A DNA stretch of 64,000 nucleotides from Natronospirillum operosum (GTDB lineage: Bacteria; Pseudomonadota; Gammaproteobacteria; Pseudomonadales; Natronospirillaceae): NCBI RefSeq assembly GCF_004768465.1, contig NZ_SRMF01000003.1, positions 186,001-250,000 of the forward strand, written 5' to 3'. The translations under genes were made by a program, and so were the position numbers. Shown in pieces: positions 36,779 to 44,341 of this stretch. The notes under the pieces were generated by a model. The model was given only the letters and a program-made list of their open reading frames with translations, ran no database searches and had not been told where the DNA came from. Positions within the stretch are counted from its first letter, which is position 1. Every line of letters starts with the position of its first letter.

Positions 36779-37807
36779 ATGCAAAATATGACCAGAACGA
36801 TAACCGCTATAACCCTGATCGGGGGGTTCGCTGCCGCTGCTCAGGTGCAGGCGCAGGAAGTGACCCTTCGTCTGGCCCACCTCTGGCCTGAGGTTTCAGG
36901 TAACCATCAGCGGGTCATGCAGGCCTGGGCCGACCAGATCGAAGAGGAATCCAACGGCCGTATTGCGGTCGAAGTCTATCCGGGTGGCTCTCTGGTACCG
37001 CCACCGGACCAGTACGATGCCGTGTCTGATCGCATTGTGGATGTAACGGCCACGGTGCAGGGCTATACCGCCAACCGCTTCCCGCTCACCCAGATCGTCG
37101 AACTGCCCGGTGTCAGTGACAGCGGCGCGCATGGCGCCTGCATTCTGCAGAGCCTGTATGACGAAGGACATCTGGATGCAGAGTATGAAGATACTCATCC
37201 TCTGTTCATGTTCACCCATGGTCCGGGCATGTTCCATGTGGTCGGCACCGAGATCCGCGAGCCGTCCGACCTGCAGGGCCTGCGCATCCGCCGTCCGACC
37301 ACGGTAGTGGGCAATATTCTGGAGGAACTGGGTGCCCAGGCTGTCGGCATGCCGGCGCCGGAGAGCTACACCGCCATGCAGCGCGGCGTGATCGATGGGG
37401 TCGCTTTGCCCTGGGAAGCCACCATCGGCTTTCGTCTGGCGGAACTGGTCGACTCCCACACGGAAATCGCTGGCATGTATACCCTGTCATTCATCATGAC
37501 CATGAATCGGGGTGTTTATGAGAGCATGTCCGCCGAGAATCGTGCCGTCATCGACGCCAATTCCGGTCTGGACTGGGCGGTACTGGCGGGCGAAGTCTTT
37601 GATGACCTGGATCAGGCCGGTATCGATGATGCGATGGCCAATGATCGTCCCATCAATGTGATCGAGGGTGGTACCTCGCACCCGGACTGGGCGCCGGCAA
37701 TGGAACGCTCGCTCGAGCGCTACCTGAGCGAAGTGGAAGAGCGCGGTCTGCCGGCGCGTGAGGTCTATGACCGGGCCATGGAGCTGCGCAATACCTGTGA
37801 CGCCTGA
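36779..37807 (+). CDS. TRAP transporter substrate-binding protein, DctP family
   Basis: A 342-residue periplasmic receptor. Signal peptide with AAAAQVQAQ before mature EVTLRLAHLWPEVSG. The DctP-type ligand arginine lies in GLRIRRPTTVVGN, followed by MPAPESYTAMQRGVIDGV. Start 36779 has a good ribosome-binding site (TGAGGTG 8 bp away); ATGs at 36764 and 36788 are alternatives. It heads the DctPQM operon, divergent from the double-HTH LysR gene. Substrate is probably an organic or aromatic acid; it cannot be read from sequence. Confidence 0.93.
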   Translation: MQNMTRTITAITLIGGFAAAAQVQAQEVTLRLAHLWPEVSGNHQRVMQAWADQIEEESNGRIAVEVYPGGSLVPPPDQYDAVSDRIVDVTATVQGYTANRFPLTQIVELPGVSDSGAHGACILQSLYDEGHLDAEYEDTHPLFMFTHGPGMFHVVGTEIREPSDLQGLRIRRPTTVVGNILEELGAQAVGMPAPESYTAMQRGVIDGVALPWEATIGFRLAELVDSHTEIAGMYTLSFIMTMNRGVYESMSAENRAVIDANSGLDWAVLAGEVFDDLDQAGIDDAMANDRPINVIEGGTSHPDWAPAMERSLERYLSEVEERGLPAREVYDRAMELRNTCDA

Positions 37808-37851
37808 TTGATATCAGGGAAACAAACAGTGCCTGCGAGGCACGTCTGAAG

Positions 37852-37901
37852 GACGCCGGATCGGTACGCTCCCGTAACAGGGAGCCAGCCGTTCCGGCGT
37901 C
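37852..37901 (+). other. nested intercistronic hairpins between DctP and DctQ genes
   Basis: Outer arms GACGCCGGA (37852-37860) and TCCGGCGTC (37893-37901) enclose an inner stem GCTCCC-GTAACA-GGGAGC (37868-37885). No poly-T of terminator length follows. It occupies the same relative position as the hairpins in the two ABC operons, after the binding-protein gene. Confidence 0.7.
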
Positions 37902-37926
37902 TTCCTGCTGGGGTGGAGGTTTACTC

Positions 37927-38457
37927 GTGTTCATCATCAACTGGATTCACCGGCTTGCCTGGCTGATTCGGGAAGCCGCTTTTCTGCTCAGTCTGGCCGG
38001 TGGCGTGGTGCTGGTTGGGTCCATGCTGACCGTGCTGGCGGACATTGCTGCCCGCACCCTGTTTGGCATGACTCTGGGGGCCATCAATCTGACCTTTCGG
38101 GGCAGCTACGAGATCGTGCGCTATGGCCTGCTGCTCAGCATCCTGTATGCCCTGCCATACGCCCTGAAAGACGGGCAGGTGATAGTGGAGCTTTTCACCG
38201 AGCGCCTGCCCGAGCGCATCAAGTACTGGATCAGCGGGTTCTACATCCTCTTTTTCGGGCTCTTCGGCTTCATTCTGACCTCGGGCCTGCTGAATTCCAT
38301 CGAGCGGGCCGCACGATCCGGGCAGACGACTCAGGACCTGGGCATTCCGATGGCCTACATCTACTGGCTGGCCATGGTGGGCACCGTCATGCTGGGCATT
38401 CGGGGTTTCTCGGTGGCCTGGGAGTATTTCACCGGCACGGAGACTGAATCATCATGA
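37927..38457 (+). CDS. TRAP transporter small permease, DctQ family
   Basis: A 176-residue, four-helix DctQ subunit starting at GTG after a GGAGG-type site. FRGSYEIVRYGLLLSILYALPYALKDGQVIVELF shows the family helix-loop pattern (residues 57-90). It overlaps the DctM gene by 4 bp. Together with DctM it forms the sodium-driven membrane part of the importer. Confidence 0.9.
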   Translation: MFIINWIHRLAWLIREAAFLLSLAGGVVLVGSMLTVLADIAARTLFGMTLGAINLTFRGSYEIVRYGLLLSILYALPYALKDGQVIVELFTERLPERIKYWISGFYILFFGLFGFILTSGLLNSIERAARSGQTTQDLGIPMAYIYWLAMVGTVMLGIRGFSVAWEYFTGTETESS

Positions 38458-39746
38458 GTGCGCAGCTGATCGGGTTTCTTTGTATCGCCGGCATGCTGGG
38501 CATGATTGCTCTGCGCATGCCCATTGCCATGGCCATGGCCGCTACCGGTTTTATCGGCTTTGGCCTGATTTCCGCCTTTGATCCGGCCCTGACCATACTG
38601 CAGCGCAGCGCCATGTCGACGCTGACCAGCTACAGTTTCAGCCCCATCCCAATGTTCATCCTGATGGGGGTGCTGGCCTCCAAGGCCCGCATGTCAGCCG
38701 AGCTGTTCCATGGCGCCAAGTCCCTGTTCGGCGCCTGGCGTGGCGGCATGGCGCTGGCGGCGGTGTCGTCCTGTGGTGTGTTCTCGGCCATCTCGGGCTC
38801 TTCGCTGGCTACCGCCGCCAGCATGTCCAAGGTGGCGCTGCCGGAAATGCGCGCGCGCGGCTATGCGGATTCGCTGTCGACCGGCACCATTGCTGCCGGC
38901 GGCACCCTGGGCATCATGATCCCGCCTTCGATCGCGCTGCTGCTGTACGCGCTGATTACGGAGCAGTCGGTGGGTGACATGTTTATTGCCGGCATTGTGC
39001 CCGGCCTGATCGGCCTGGGTCTGTACCTGCTGACCATTGCCATCGTGGTGGCCATCAAGCCGTCGCTGGCCACGCCCGGGGACCCGACCACGCTGAAAGA
39101 GAAGCTGGTTGGCCTGAAGGGTCTGGTGCCGTTCACCGGCATCTTCGTGCTGATCATCGGGGGCATCTACACCGGCCTGTTCACACCGACCGAGGCGGCC
39201 TCTGTCGGCGCCTTCGGGGCCCTGCTGATTGCGCTGTACCGCGGCATGCGGCTGCGCGAATTCGTGGCGGCGGTCAGAGAGACCCTGGTGATATCGGCCA
39301 TGATCTTCTTCATGGTCATTGGGGCCGAGATCTTCGGTTATTTCATCAATGTATCGCGAATCTCCTTTGAGCTGGTACAGATTGTCAACGCAATGGAGCT
39401 GACGCCGCTGATGGTGCTGATGGCGATTCTGCTGCTCTATCTGCTGCTGGGCATGGTCATGGACAGCATTGCCATGCTGCTGCTGACCGTGCCGGTGGTG
39501 TTTCCGCTGGCCATGGCAGCCGGTCTGGATCCGATCTGGTTCGGCATCATTACCGTGATCACGGTGGAACTGGGTCTGATTACGCCGCCCATTGGCATGA
39601 ATGTGTTCGTGATCAAGTCGGTGGCACCGAAAGACACCAAACTGACGGACATCTTCAAGGGGGTACTGCCCTTCGTGGCGGCAGACGCGGTGCGCCTGGC
39701 GCTGATCATCGCCTTCCCGGTGCTGGCGCTGGGCCTGATCAGTTAG
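38454..39746 (+). CDS. TRAP transporter large permease, DctM family
   Basis: A 430-residue, about 12-helix permease. Landmarks are FSPIPMFILMGVLASKARM, SSLATAASMSKVALPEM, GTLGIMIPPSIALLLYAL and VITVELGLITPPIGMNVFVIK. These are canonical for DctM, the sodium-coupled transport subunit. Full length, no disruption. Confidence 0.95.
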   Translation: MSAQLIGFLCIAGMLGMIALRMPIAMAMAATGFIGFGLISAFDPALTILQRSAMSTLTSYSFSPIPMFILMGVLASKARMSAELFHGAKSLFGAWRGGMALAAVSSCGVFSAISGSSLATAASMSKVALPEMRARGYADSLSTGTIAAGGTLGIMIPPSIALLLYALITEQSVGDMFIAGIVPGLIGLGLYLLTIAIVVAIKPSLATPGDPTTLKEKLVGLKGLVPFTGIFVLIIGGIYTGLFTPTEAASVGAFGALLIALYRGMRLREFVAAVRETLVISAMIFFMVIGAEIFGYFINVSRISFELVQIVNAMELTPLMVLMAILLLYLLLGMVMDSIAMLLLTVPVVFPLAMAAGLDPIWFGIITVITVELGLITPPIGMNVFVIKSVAPKDTKLTDIFKGVLPFVAADAVRLALIIAFPVLALGLIS

Positions 39747-39755
39747 ATTCTTGTC

Positions 39756-40313
39756 ATGGTTACTCCCGTCTACTACAGCGTCAGCGGAGCTCAGCGCCCG
39801 CTGGTGCAGTTGCTGGGGCGCCGCTCCGGGCGCGCATTGCCCACCGGCAATGCGCGGGATCTGGTGGACGGACTCTGGGTGACCTGTGTCGATGTCGGCC
39901 GCCCCATGGTGCTGCTGGATGGCAACCTGCTGCCCGGGTCTCTGCCGGAGCCAGAGCCCGACCCTGCTCTGCCGCTGGCGCAGCACCTGCAGGAGCGTCT
40001 GGAGCGGGTGCGTCTGCAGACCGGCTATCTGATGGGGCTGGGCGACGTCATGCAGCAGCCGGTGCCCCATATGCTGCTGGTCAGACGATGCGGCCCCGCA
40101 ATGCTGCTGGTACAGCGCCTTGATCACAGTGGCAGCGCGGTCAGTGCGAGCTTTCTGAACGCAGCGGCGGCTGCCTGTGCACTGGCCTGGCCTGACAGCC
40201 TGACCAGTGAACTCCTGGCTCTGAACAGCAGCACCCGCCTGCAGATTCGTGCCGGTCAGAAGCTCTATGCCTTCGGTTTGACTGGCCGGACCGGAGATCC
40301 CTCTGAATCCTGA
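39756..40313 (+). CDS. short PrpF-like (methylaconitate/4-oxalomesaconate isomerase family) ORF, probably partial
   Basis: A 185-residue ORF 9 bp after the DctM gene. PTGNARDLVDGLWVTCVDVGRP and the later LERVRLQTGYLMGLGDVMQQPVPHMLLV match the second-domain pattern of PrpF-family isomerases (TGN...SLIDAGNPxVF, then IRxxAAxxMGL, then P). The first domain (about 150 residues), the usual catalytic residues and the last part are missing. Either a decayed remnant or a reduced domain kept for another use. PrpF genes often accompany TRAP or tricarboxylate uptake systems. Assignment is by pattern, moderate confidence. Confidence 0.55.
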   Translation: MVTPVYYSVSGAQRPLVQLLGRRSGRALPTGNARDLVDGLWVTCVDVGRPMVLLDGNLLPGSLPEPEPDPALPLAQHLQERLERVRLQTGYLMGLGDVMQQPVPHMLLVRRCGPAMLLVQRLDHSGSAVSASFLNAAAAACALAWPDSLTSELLALNSSTRLQIRAGQKLYAFGLTGRTGDPSES

Positions 40314-40443
40314 CCCCTGTATACAGGAATCGATATATCAGGAAAGTTAAACCTTATTTTACAACCCTGCAGCCCGGCCCCATTCTTTAATGTGCAAATC
40401 ATAATCAATCAGTACGGGGCAACGCCGCCCTGACTGAGATAAG

Positions 40444-40451
40444 AACAACAA
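40444..40451 (+). promoter_or_regulatory. AACAACAA leader motif before the second binding-protein gene
   Basis: AAGAACAACAAAGAGGTG: AACAACAA immediately precedes the GAGGTG ribosome-binding site of the gene at 40464. This closely parallels the well-known amiE catabolite-activity motif (AACAACAAGAGG) of pseudomonads. The 150-bp gap upstream contains an AT-rich tract (40320-40400) suitable for a promoter and nothing else I recognise. Confidence 0.6.
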
Positions 40452-40463
40452 AGAGGTGAGCGC

Positions 40464-41723
40464 ATGAAAACCGAGAATTCTACCTGTCAGACTGTTCAGC
40501 CCCTGGTTCCGCTTTGCCTGCGCCATGCCATCCTGGGTATGGTGGCCGGCACGCTGGCTCTGTCTCTGACTCTGGGCTCTGCCCTGGCCCAGAGCAGCGA
40601 TCCGATCCGAGTCGGTGCCGTGGCGCCCAAGACCGGCGCGCTCGCCGGGGGTGCTGCGGTCACCTTCTGGCCCAACATCGCCTTGTGGGAACAGGAGGTG
40701 AATGCTGATGGCGGCCTGCTGATGGAAGATGGCACTCGGCGTCCGGTGCAGATCATCGAATATGATGACCGCACCGACCCGTCGGAAACCATTCGCTCGG
40801 TGCAGCGTCTGGCCAACAATGACAATGCCGATTTCATTATCGCGCCCTATGGCACCGGCCTGGCCCTGGCAGCAGCCCCCATCTTTGATCGTCTGGGCTA
40901 TCCGATGATCAATGTCAGTGCCATCACCGACCAGGTCGACACCATGACCAGCCGCTATGACGGTGTGTTCTTCACCCTGGGTGAAACCACGCCGTTGGCG
41001 CAGGGCATTGCCGAGCAGATGGTGGAGCTGCGTGACGCCGGCGAAGTCGGCAACCGCGTGGCCATGGTCAATGTGGCGGATGCCTTCGGTATCGAACTGG
41101 CCCAGGCGGCGGGCGTGATCTTCGAGCAGAACGGCTTCGATGTGGTCTACAACCGCTCCTATCCGCCGACCATTCAGGATGTCAGTCCGGTCATGAGCTC
41201 GGTGATCGATGCCAACCCGGATGTCTTTGTGGCCTTCTCCTATCCGCCGGATACGTTTGCTCTGACCGAAGCCGCGCAGATTCAGGATCTGCAGGTGGAC
41301 GCCTTCTATACTGCGGTGGCCACACCCTTCCCGTCCTATCGTGAGCGCTTTGGTGACAGCATCAATGGCGTCTTCGGTGTGGGTGGTGTCAATCCGGACT
41401 CCGAGCGTTTTATCGAGTACGAGCAGGCGCACATCGAAGTGGCTGGTCAGGGCCCCGACTACTGGGCCAGTGCCGTGACCTATGCCAGCCTGGAAGTGTT
41501 GGCCCAGGCCATTGAGGGCGTGGGTGCACCGGATCGTGATGCGGTCACCGAGTACATCAAGAACAACCCCTTCGATACCGTGATGGGCGAGTGGGTCTTT
41601 GAAGATCAGCGCATCAACAACTACTGGACCGTAGGCCAGTGGCAGGATGGCAAGTTCCATGGCATCCGGGCCACCGGAGACCTGGAAGGCGCAGTCGAGC
41701 CCATCCGCAAGGAAGGCTGGTAA
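40464..41723 (+). CDS. ABC transporter substrate-binding protein, Liv-type, aromatic/amino acid
   Basis: A 419-residue periplasmic receptor with an unusually long signal region: about 22 polar residues before the hydrophobic core LGMVAGTLALSLTLGSALAQ. The mature part begins SSDPIRVGAVAPKTGALAGGAA, and YDDRTDPSETIRSVQRLAN is typical of Peripla_BP_6. First gene of an operon with LivHMGF-type genes, an aldehyde dehydrogenase and a CalA-like dehydrogenase, so phenylpropanoid or aryl alcohols, aldehydes or acids are likely ligands (inference). Confidence 0.92.
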   Translation: MKTENSTCQTVQPLVPLCLRHAILGMVAGTLALSLTLGSALAQSSDPIRVGAVAPKTGALAGGAAVTFWPNIALWEQEVNADGGLLMEDGTRRPVQIIEYDDRTDPSETIRSVQRLANNDNADFIIAPYGTGLALAAAPIFDRLGYPMINVSAITDQVDTMTSRYDGVFFTLGETTPLAQGIAEQMVELRDAGEVGNRVAMVNVADAFGIELAQAAGVIFEQNGFDVVYNRSYPPTIQDVSPVMSSVIDANPDVFVAFSYPPDTFALTEAAQIQDLQVDAFYTAVATPFPSYRERFGDSINGVFGVGGVNPDSERFIEYEQAHIEVAGQGPDYWASAVTYASLEVLAQAIEGVGAPDRDAVTEYIKNNPFDTVMGEWVFEDQRINNYWTVGQWQDGKFHGIRATGDLEGAVEPIRKEGW

Positions 41724-41746
41724 CCCCCTCAGGTCAAGGTACCCCA

Positions 41747-41775
41747 GACCTGCCGGCCCGGAGCGCCGGCAGGTC
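41747..41775 (+). other. intercistronic hairpin between second binding-protein gene and livH-like gene
   Basis: Perfect 11-bp stem GACCTGCCGGC / GCCGGCAGGTC with a 7-nt loop CCGGAGC, 23 bp after the binding-protein stop. No T-run follows. Probably an mRNA-stability or partial-attenuation element, equivalent to those at 29858-29878 and 37852-37901. Confidence 0.72.
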
Positions 41776-41800
41776 ACTCCCCTGATTCGGTATTGAAGTT

Positions 41801-42667
41801 ATGCAGATCTTGATTACAGGCATCCTGCTGGGCGGTGTCTATGCCATCGTGGCGATGGGGCTGTCCCTGCAATATGGTGTGGCCCGCATCATGAACCTGG
41901 CCAGTGGCGAAATGCTGGTGGCGGGCGCCTTTGCTGCCTTCTGGGTGGTGATGGCGCACAGTTTCAGCCCTTATGTGGCCCTGCTCTGGGTGGTGCCCGG
42001 CGCCTTTGTCTTCAATTGGCTGATCTATCGCTATTTGCTGTTGCCGCTGGTGCGGCGGGCCAAGAGCCGGGGCCAACTGGAAGTCGACAGCATTCTGGTC
42101 ACCTTCGGTCTGAGTTTCGCGCTGGTCGGCATCTTTCTGATGGTTTTCGGGGGCAGTTTCTTCAACTACTCCTATCTGTCACGGCCAGTCGAATTCATGG
42201 GCAGCCGGTACGGGCTGAACCGGGTCGTGGCATTCTGGATCGCGGTCGCCATCTGTGCCGCCCTCTGGTACTGGATTCACTATACCCGCTCCGGCATGGC
42301 CATTCGCGCCGTGTCGGTGGACCCGGTGTCGGCGGGCCTGGTGGCTATCGATGTGCCCCGCATGTCGACCTTTGCCTTTGCGCTGGGGGGTGCTGTTGCA
42401 GCCTCCGGCGGGGTGCTGCTCAGCACCTTCCTGACCTTTGATGCCTCGGTCGGCATCGTGTTCACGATGAAGGCACTGATCATCGTCATCATGGGCGGCG
42501 TCGGGGACATGCGAGGGGCCATCGTGGCAGCATTGGTGCTGGGCATGACGGAAACCGTGGTGGCGCGCCTGGTTGATCCGGGGCTGACACTGGCCTCGGC
42601 CTATCTGCTGTTTGTTCTGGTGCTGCTCTTCCGGCCCCAGGGTCTGTTCGGGAGAAGTACAACATGA
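41801..42667 (+). CDS. Liv-type ABC transporter permease, LivH family (second system)
   Basis: A 288-residue inner-membrane permease. LGGVYAIVAMGLSLQYGVARIMNLASGEMLV is the LivH-type start region. The loop MAIRAVSVDPVSAGLVAIDV and the ending VLLFRPQGLFGRSTT are typical. It overlaps the next permease gene by 4 bp. Confidence 0.93.
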   Translation: MQILITGILLGGVYAIVAMGLSLQYGVARIMNLASGEMLVAGAFAAFWVVMAHSFSPYVALLWVVPGAFVFNWLIYRYLLLPLVRRAKSRGQLEVDSILVTFGLSFALVGIFLMVFGGSFFNYSYLSRPVEFMGSRYGLNRVVAFWIAVAICAALWYWIHYTRSGMAIRAVSVDPVSAGLVAIDVPRMSTFAFALGGAVAASGGVLLSTFLTFDASVGIVFTMKALIIVIMGGVGDMRGAIVAALVLGMTETVVARLVDPGLTLASAYLLFVLVLLFRPQGLFGRSTT

Positions 42668-43611
42668 CGCGCAAAGAAGTCATCTACGCTGTGCTGGTAC
42701 TGGCCGCCTTTGCGGTGCTGGCCTTCATTCCCTCGCTGCCCAACAGCGCGGCCGTGCTGTCACTGGTAATTCCGATCACCATGTACACCGTACTGGCGAC
42801 CTCCTGGGCGCTGTTCTCCGGACCGACCCACTATATATCGCTGGCCACAGCCGCCTTCTACGGGGTGGGCGCCTACATGATGGCGCCGGCGCTGGAGGTC
42901 ATGCCCTACTGGATGGTACTGCCGATTGCAGCGCTCAGTGGCGCCCTGCTGGCGGCCCTGGTCGGGGCCATGACGTTGCGCCTGTCCGGCGTCTACTTCG
43001 TTATCTTCACGCTGGGTCTGGCGGAGATGGTCCGCCAGGTCATCACCTGGTACCAGAACAATTTTGCCGGCACCCGGGGCAACTATGTGTTCGTCGACAT
43101 CAATGATGCCCAGATCTACTGGCAACTGCTGGCGCTGGCCTTGCTGGTCTATCTGGTGGGCTGGCTGATCAATCGCTCGCGCCTGGGCTTTGCCATCCGC
43201 ATCATCGGCAATGATGAACTGGTGGCCCGCCACAGCGGCATTAACACGGCGCGTGCCAAGATCCTGCTGTTCATGGTATCCGGGGCCTTCGCCGCCGTGG
43301 TGGGCGCCGTGATGACACCCCGCTTCGTCTATATCGAGCCGGCCATGGCGTTCAACCCCGAGGTGTCGTTTCTGGTGGTGATCATGGCTCTGCTGGGCGG
43401 TGTACATCGTCTTTGGGGACCCCTGGTCGGCGCCATTCCCTTCGCGTTGACCTGGGAAGTCATCGCCTCCAATTTCCCCGCGCAGACAGTATTGCTGATG
43501 GGTATCGCCTTCCTGCTGGTGGTCTACTACATCCCCAGCGGCGTCGCCGGCATCATGGAGAAGGTCTATTTCCGGGCACGGCAGCAGCGCCGGGAGGTGA
43601 GCCATGGATAA
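42664..43611 (+). CDS. Liv-type ABC transporter permease, LivM family (second system)
   Basis: A 315-residue permease of the LivM type with FSGPTHYISLATAAFYGVGAYM, the loop GFAIRIIGNDELVARHSGI and LGGVHRLWGPLVGAIPFAL. It overlaps the LivG-type gene by 8 bp, indicating coupled translation. Confidence 0.93.
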   Translation: MTRKEVIYAVLVLAAFAVLAFIPSLPNSAAVLSLVIPITMYTVLATSWALFSGPTHYISLATAAFYGVGAYMMAPALEVMPYWMVLPIAALSGALLAALVGAMTLRLSGVYFVIFTLGLAEMVRQVITWYQNNFAGTRGNYVFVDINDAQIYWQLLALALLVYLVGWLINRSRLGFAIRIIGNDELVARHSGINTARAKILLFMVSGAFAAVVGAVMTPRFVYIEPAMAFNPEVSFLVVIMALLGGVHRLWGPLVGAIPFALTWEVIASNFPAQTVLLMGIAFLLVVYYIPSGVAGIMEKVYFRARQQRREVSHG

Positions 43612-44341
43612 CAGAGTCCGGGTGCTGGAAGTGCGCAATGTGACCCGCCGCTTCGGCGGCCTGGTGGCGGTGAATGACATGAGCTTCGATGTGCACGAGC
43701 AGGAAGTCATGGGCCTGATCGGGCCCAACGGCTCGGGCAAGACCACCATGATGAATCTGATCTCCGGCGCCCTGCGCGTCTCCGGCGGTGACATCATGAT
43801 GGACGATCAACTGATCTCGGACATGCCGGCGCGGCATATCGCCCGTGCCGGGGTGGCCAGAACCTTTCAACTGGTGCGCATGCTGCCCACCATGACGGCG
43901 CTGGAAAATGTCATGGCCGGGGCTGTGTTCGGCCACAAGAAACTCTGGGGCCGGGCTCTGCAGGTCCACGCAATGCGGCAGCTGGAACGCGTCGGCATGG
44001 GCACCTCGGCGCATCTGCCCACCTCCGCGCTGACCTACATTGATCAGAAGCGGGTGGAACTGGCGCGGGCGCTGGCCGCCAATCCGCGCATCATTCTGCT
44101 CGACGAATGGCTGGCCGGCCTGAACCCGACCGAGCTGCGTACCGGCATCGAACTGATTGCCGACCTGCGCGCCGAAGGGCGCACCATCATTCTGGTCGAG
44201 CACGTCATGGACGCCATCCGCAGCCTGTGTGATCGCTGCGTGGTAATGAACACCGGACGCAAGATCGCCGAGGGCACACCGGCCGAGGTGCTGTCCGATG
44301 ACGAGGTGATCCGTGCCTATCTGGGGGATGACGATGACTGA
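43604..44341 (+). CDS. Liv-type ABC transporter ATP-binding protein, LivG family (second system)
   Basis: A 245-residue ATPase. Walker A GPNGSGKTT, Walker B IILLDEWLAGLNP (a Trp where Pro is usual after DE). The signature region reads LTYIDQKRVELARALA, a departure from LSGGQ that is common in some LivG proteins. Switch His in LVEHVMDAIRSL. It overlaps the LivF-type gene by 8 bp. Confidence 0.92.
   Translation: MDNRVRVLEVRNVTRRFGGLVAVNDMSFDVHEQEVMGLIGPNGSGKTTMMNLISGALRVSGGDIMMDDQLISDMPARHIARAGVARTFQLVRMLPTMTALENVMAGAVFGHKKLWGRALQVHAMRQLERVGMGTSAHLPTSALTYIDQKRVELARALAANPRIILLDEWLAGLNPTELRTGIELIADLRAEGRTIILVEHVMDAIRSLCDRCVVMNTGRKIAEGTPAEVLSDDEVIRAYLGDDDD

Noticed and set aside
38694-40127. Minus-strand open frames of about 470 codons opposite the DctM gene and the second binding-protein gene (40359-41777)
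   Set aside because: Both are antisense to clear transporter genes and show His/Gln/Arg-rich shadow composition.
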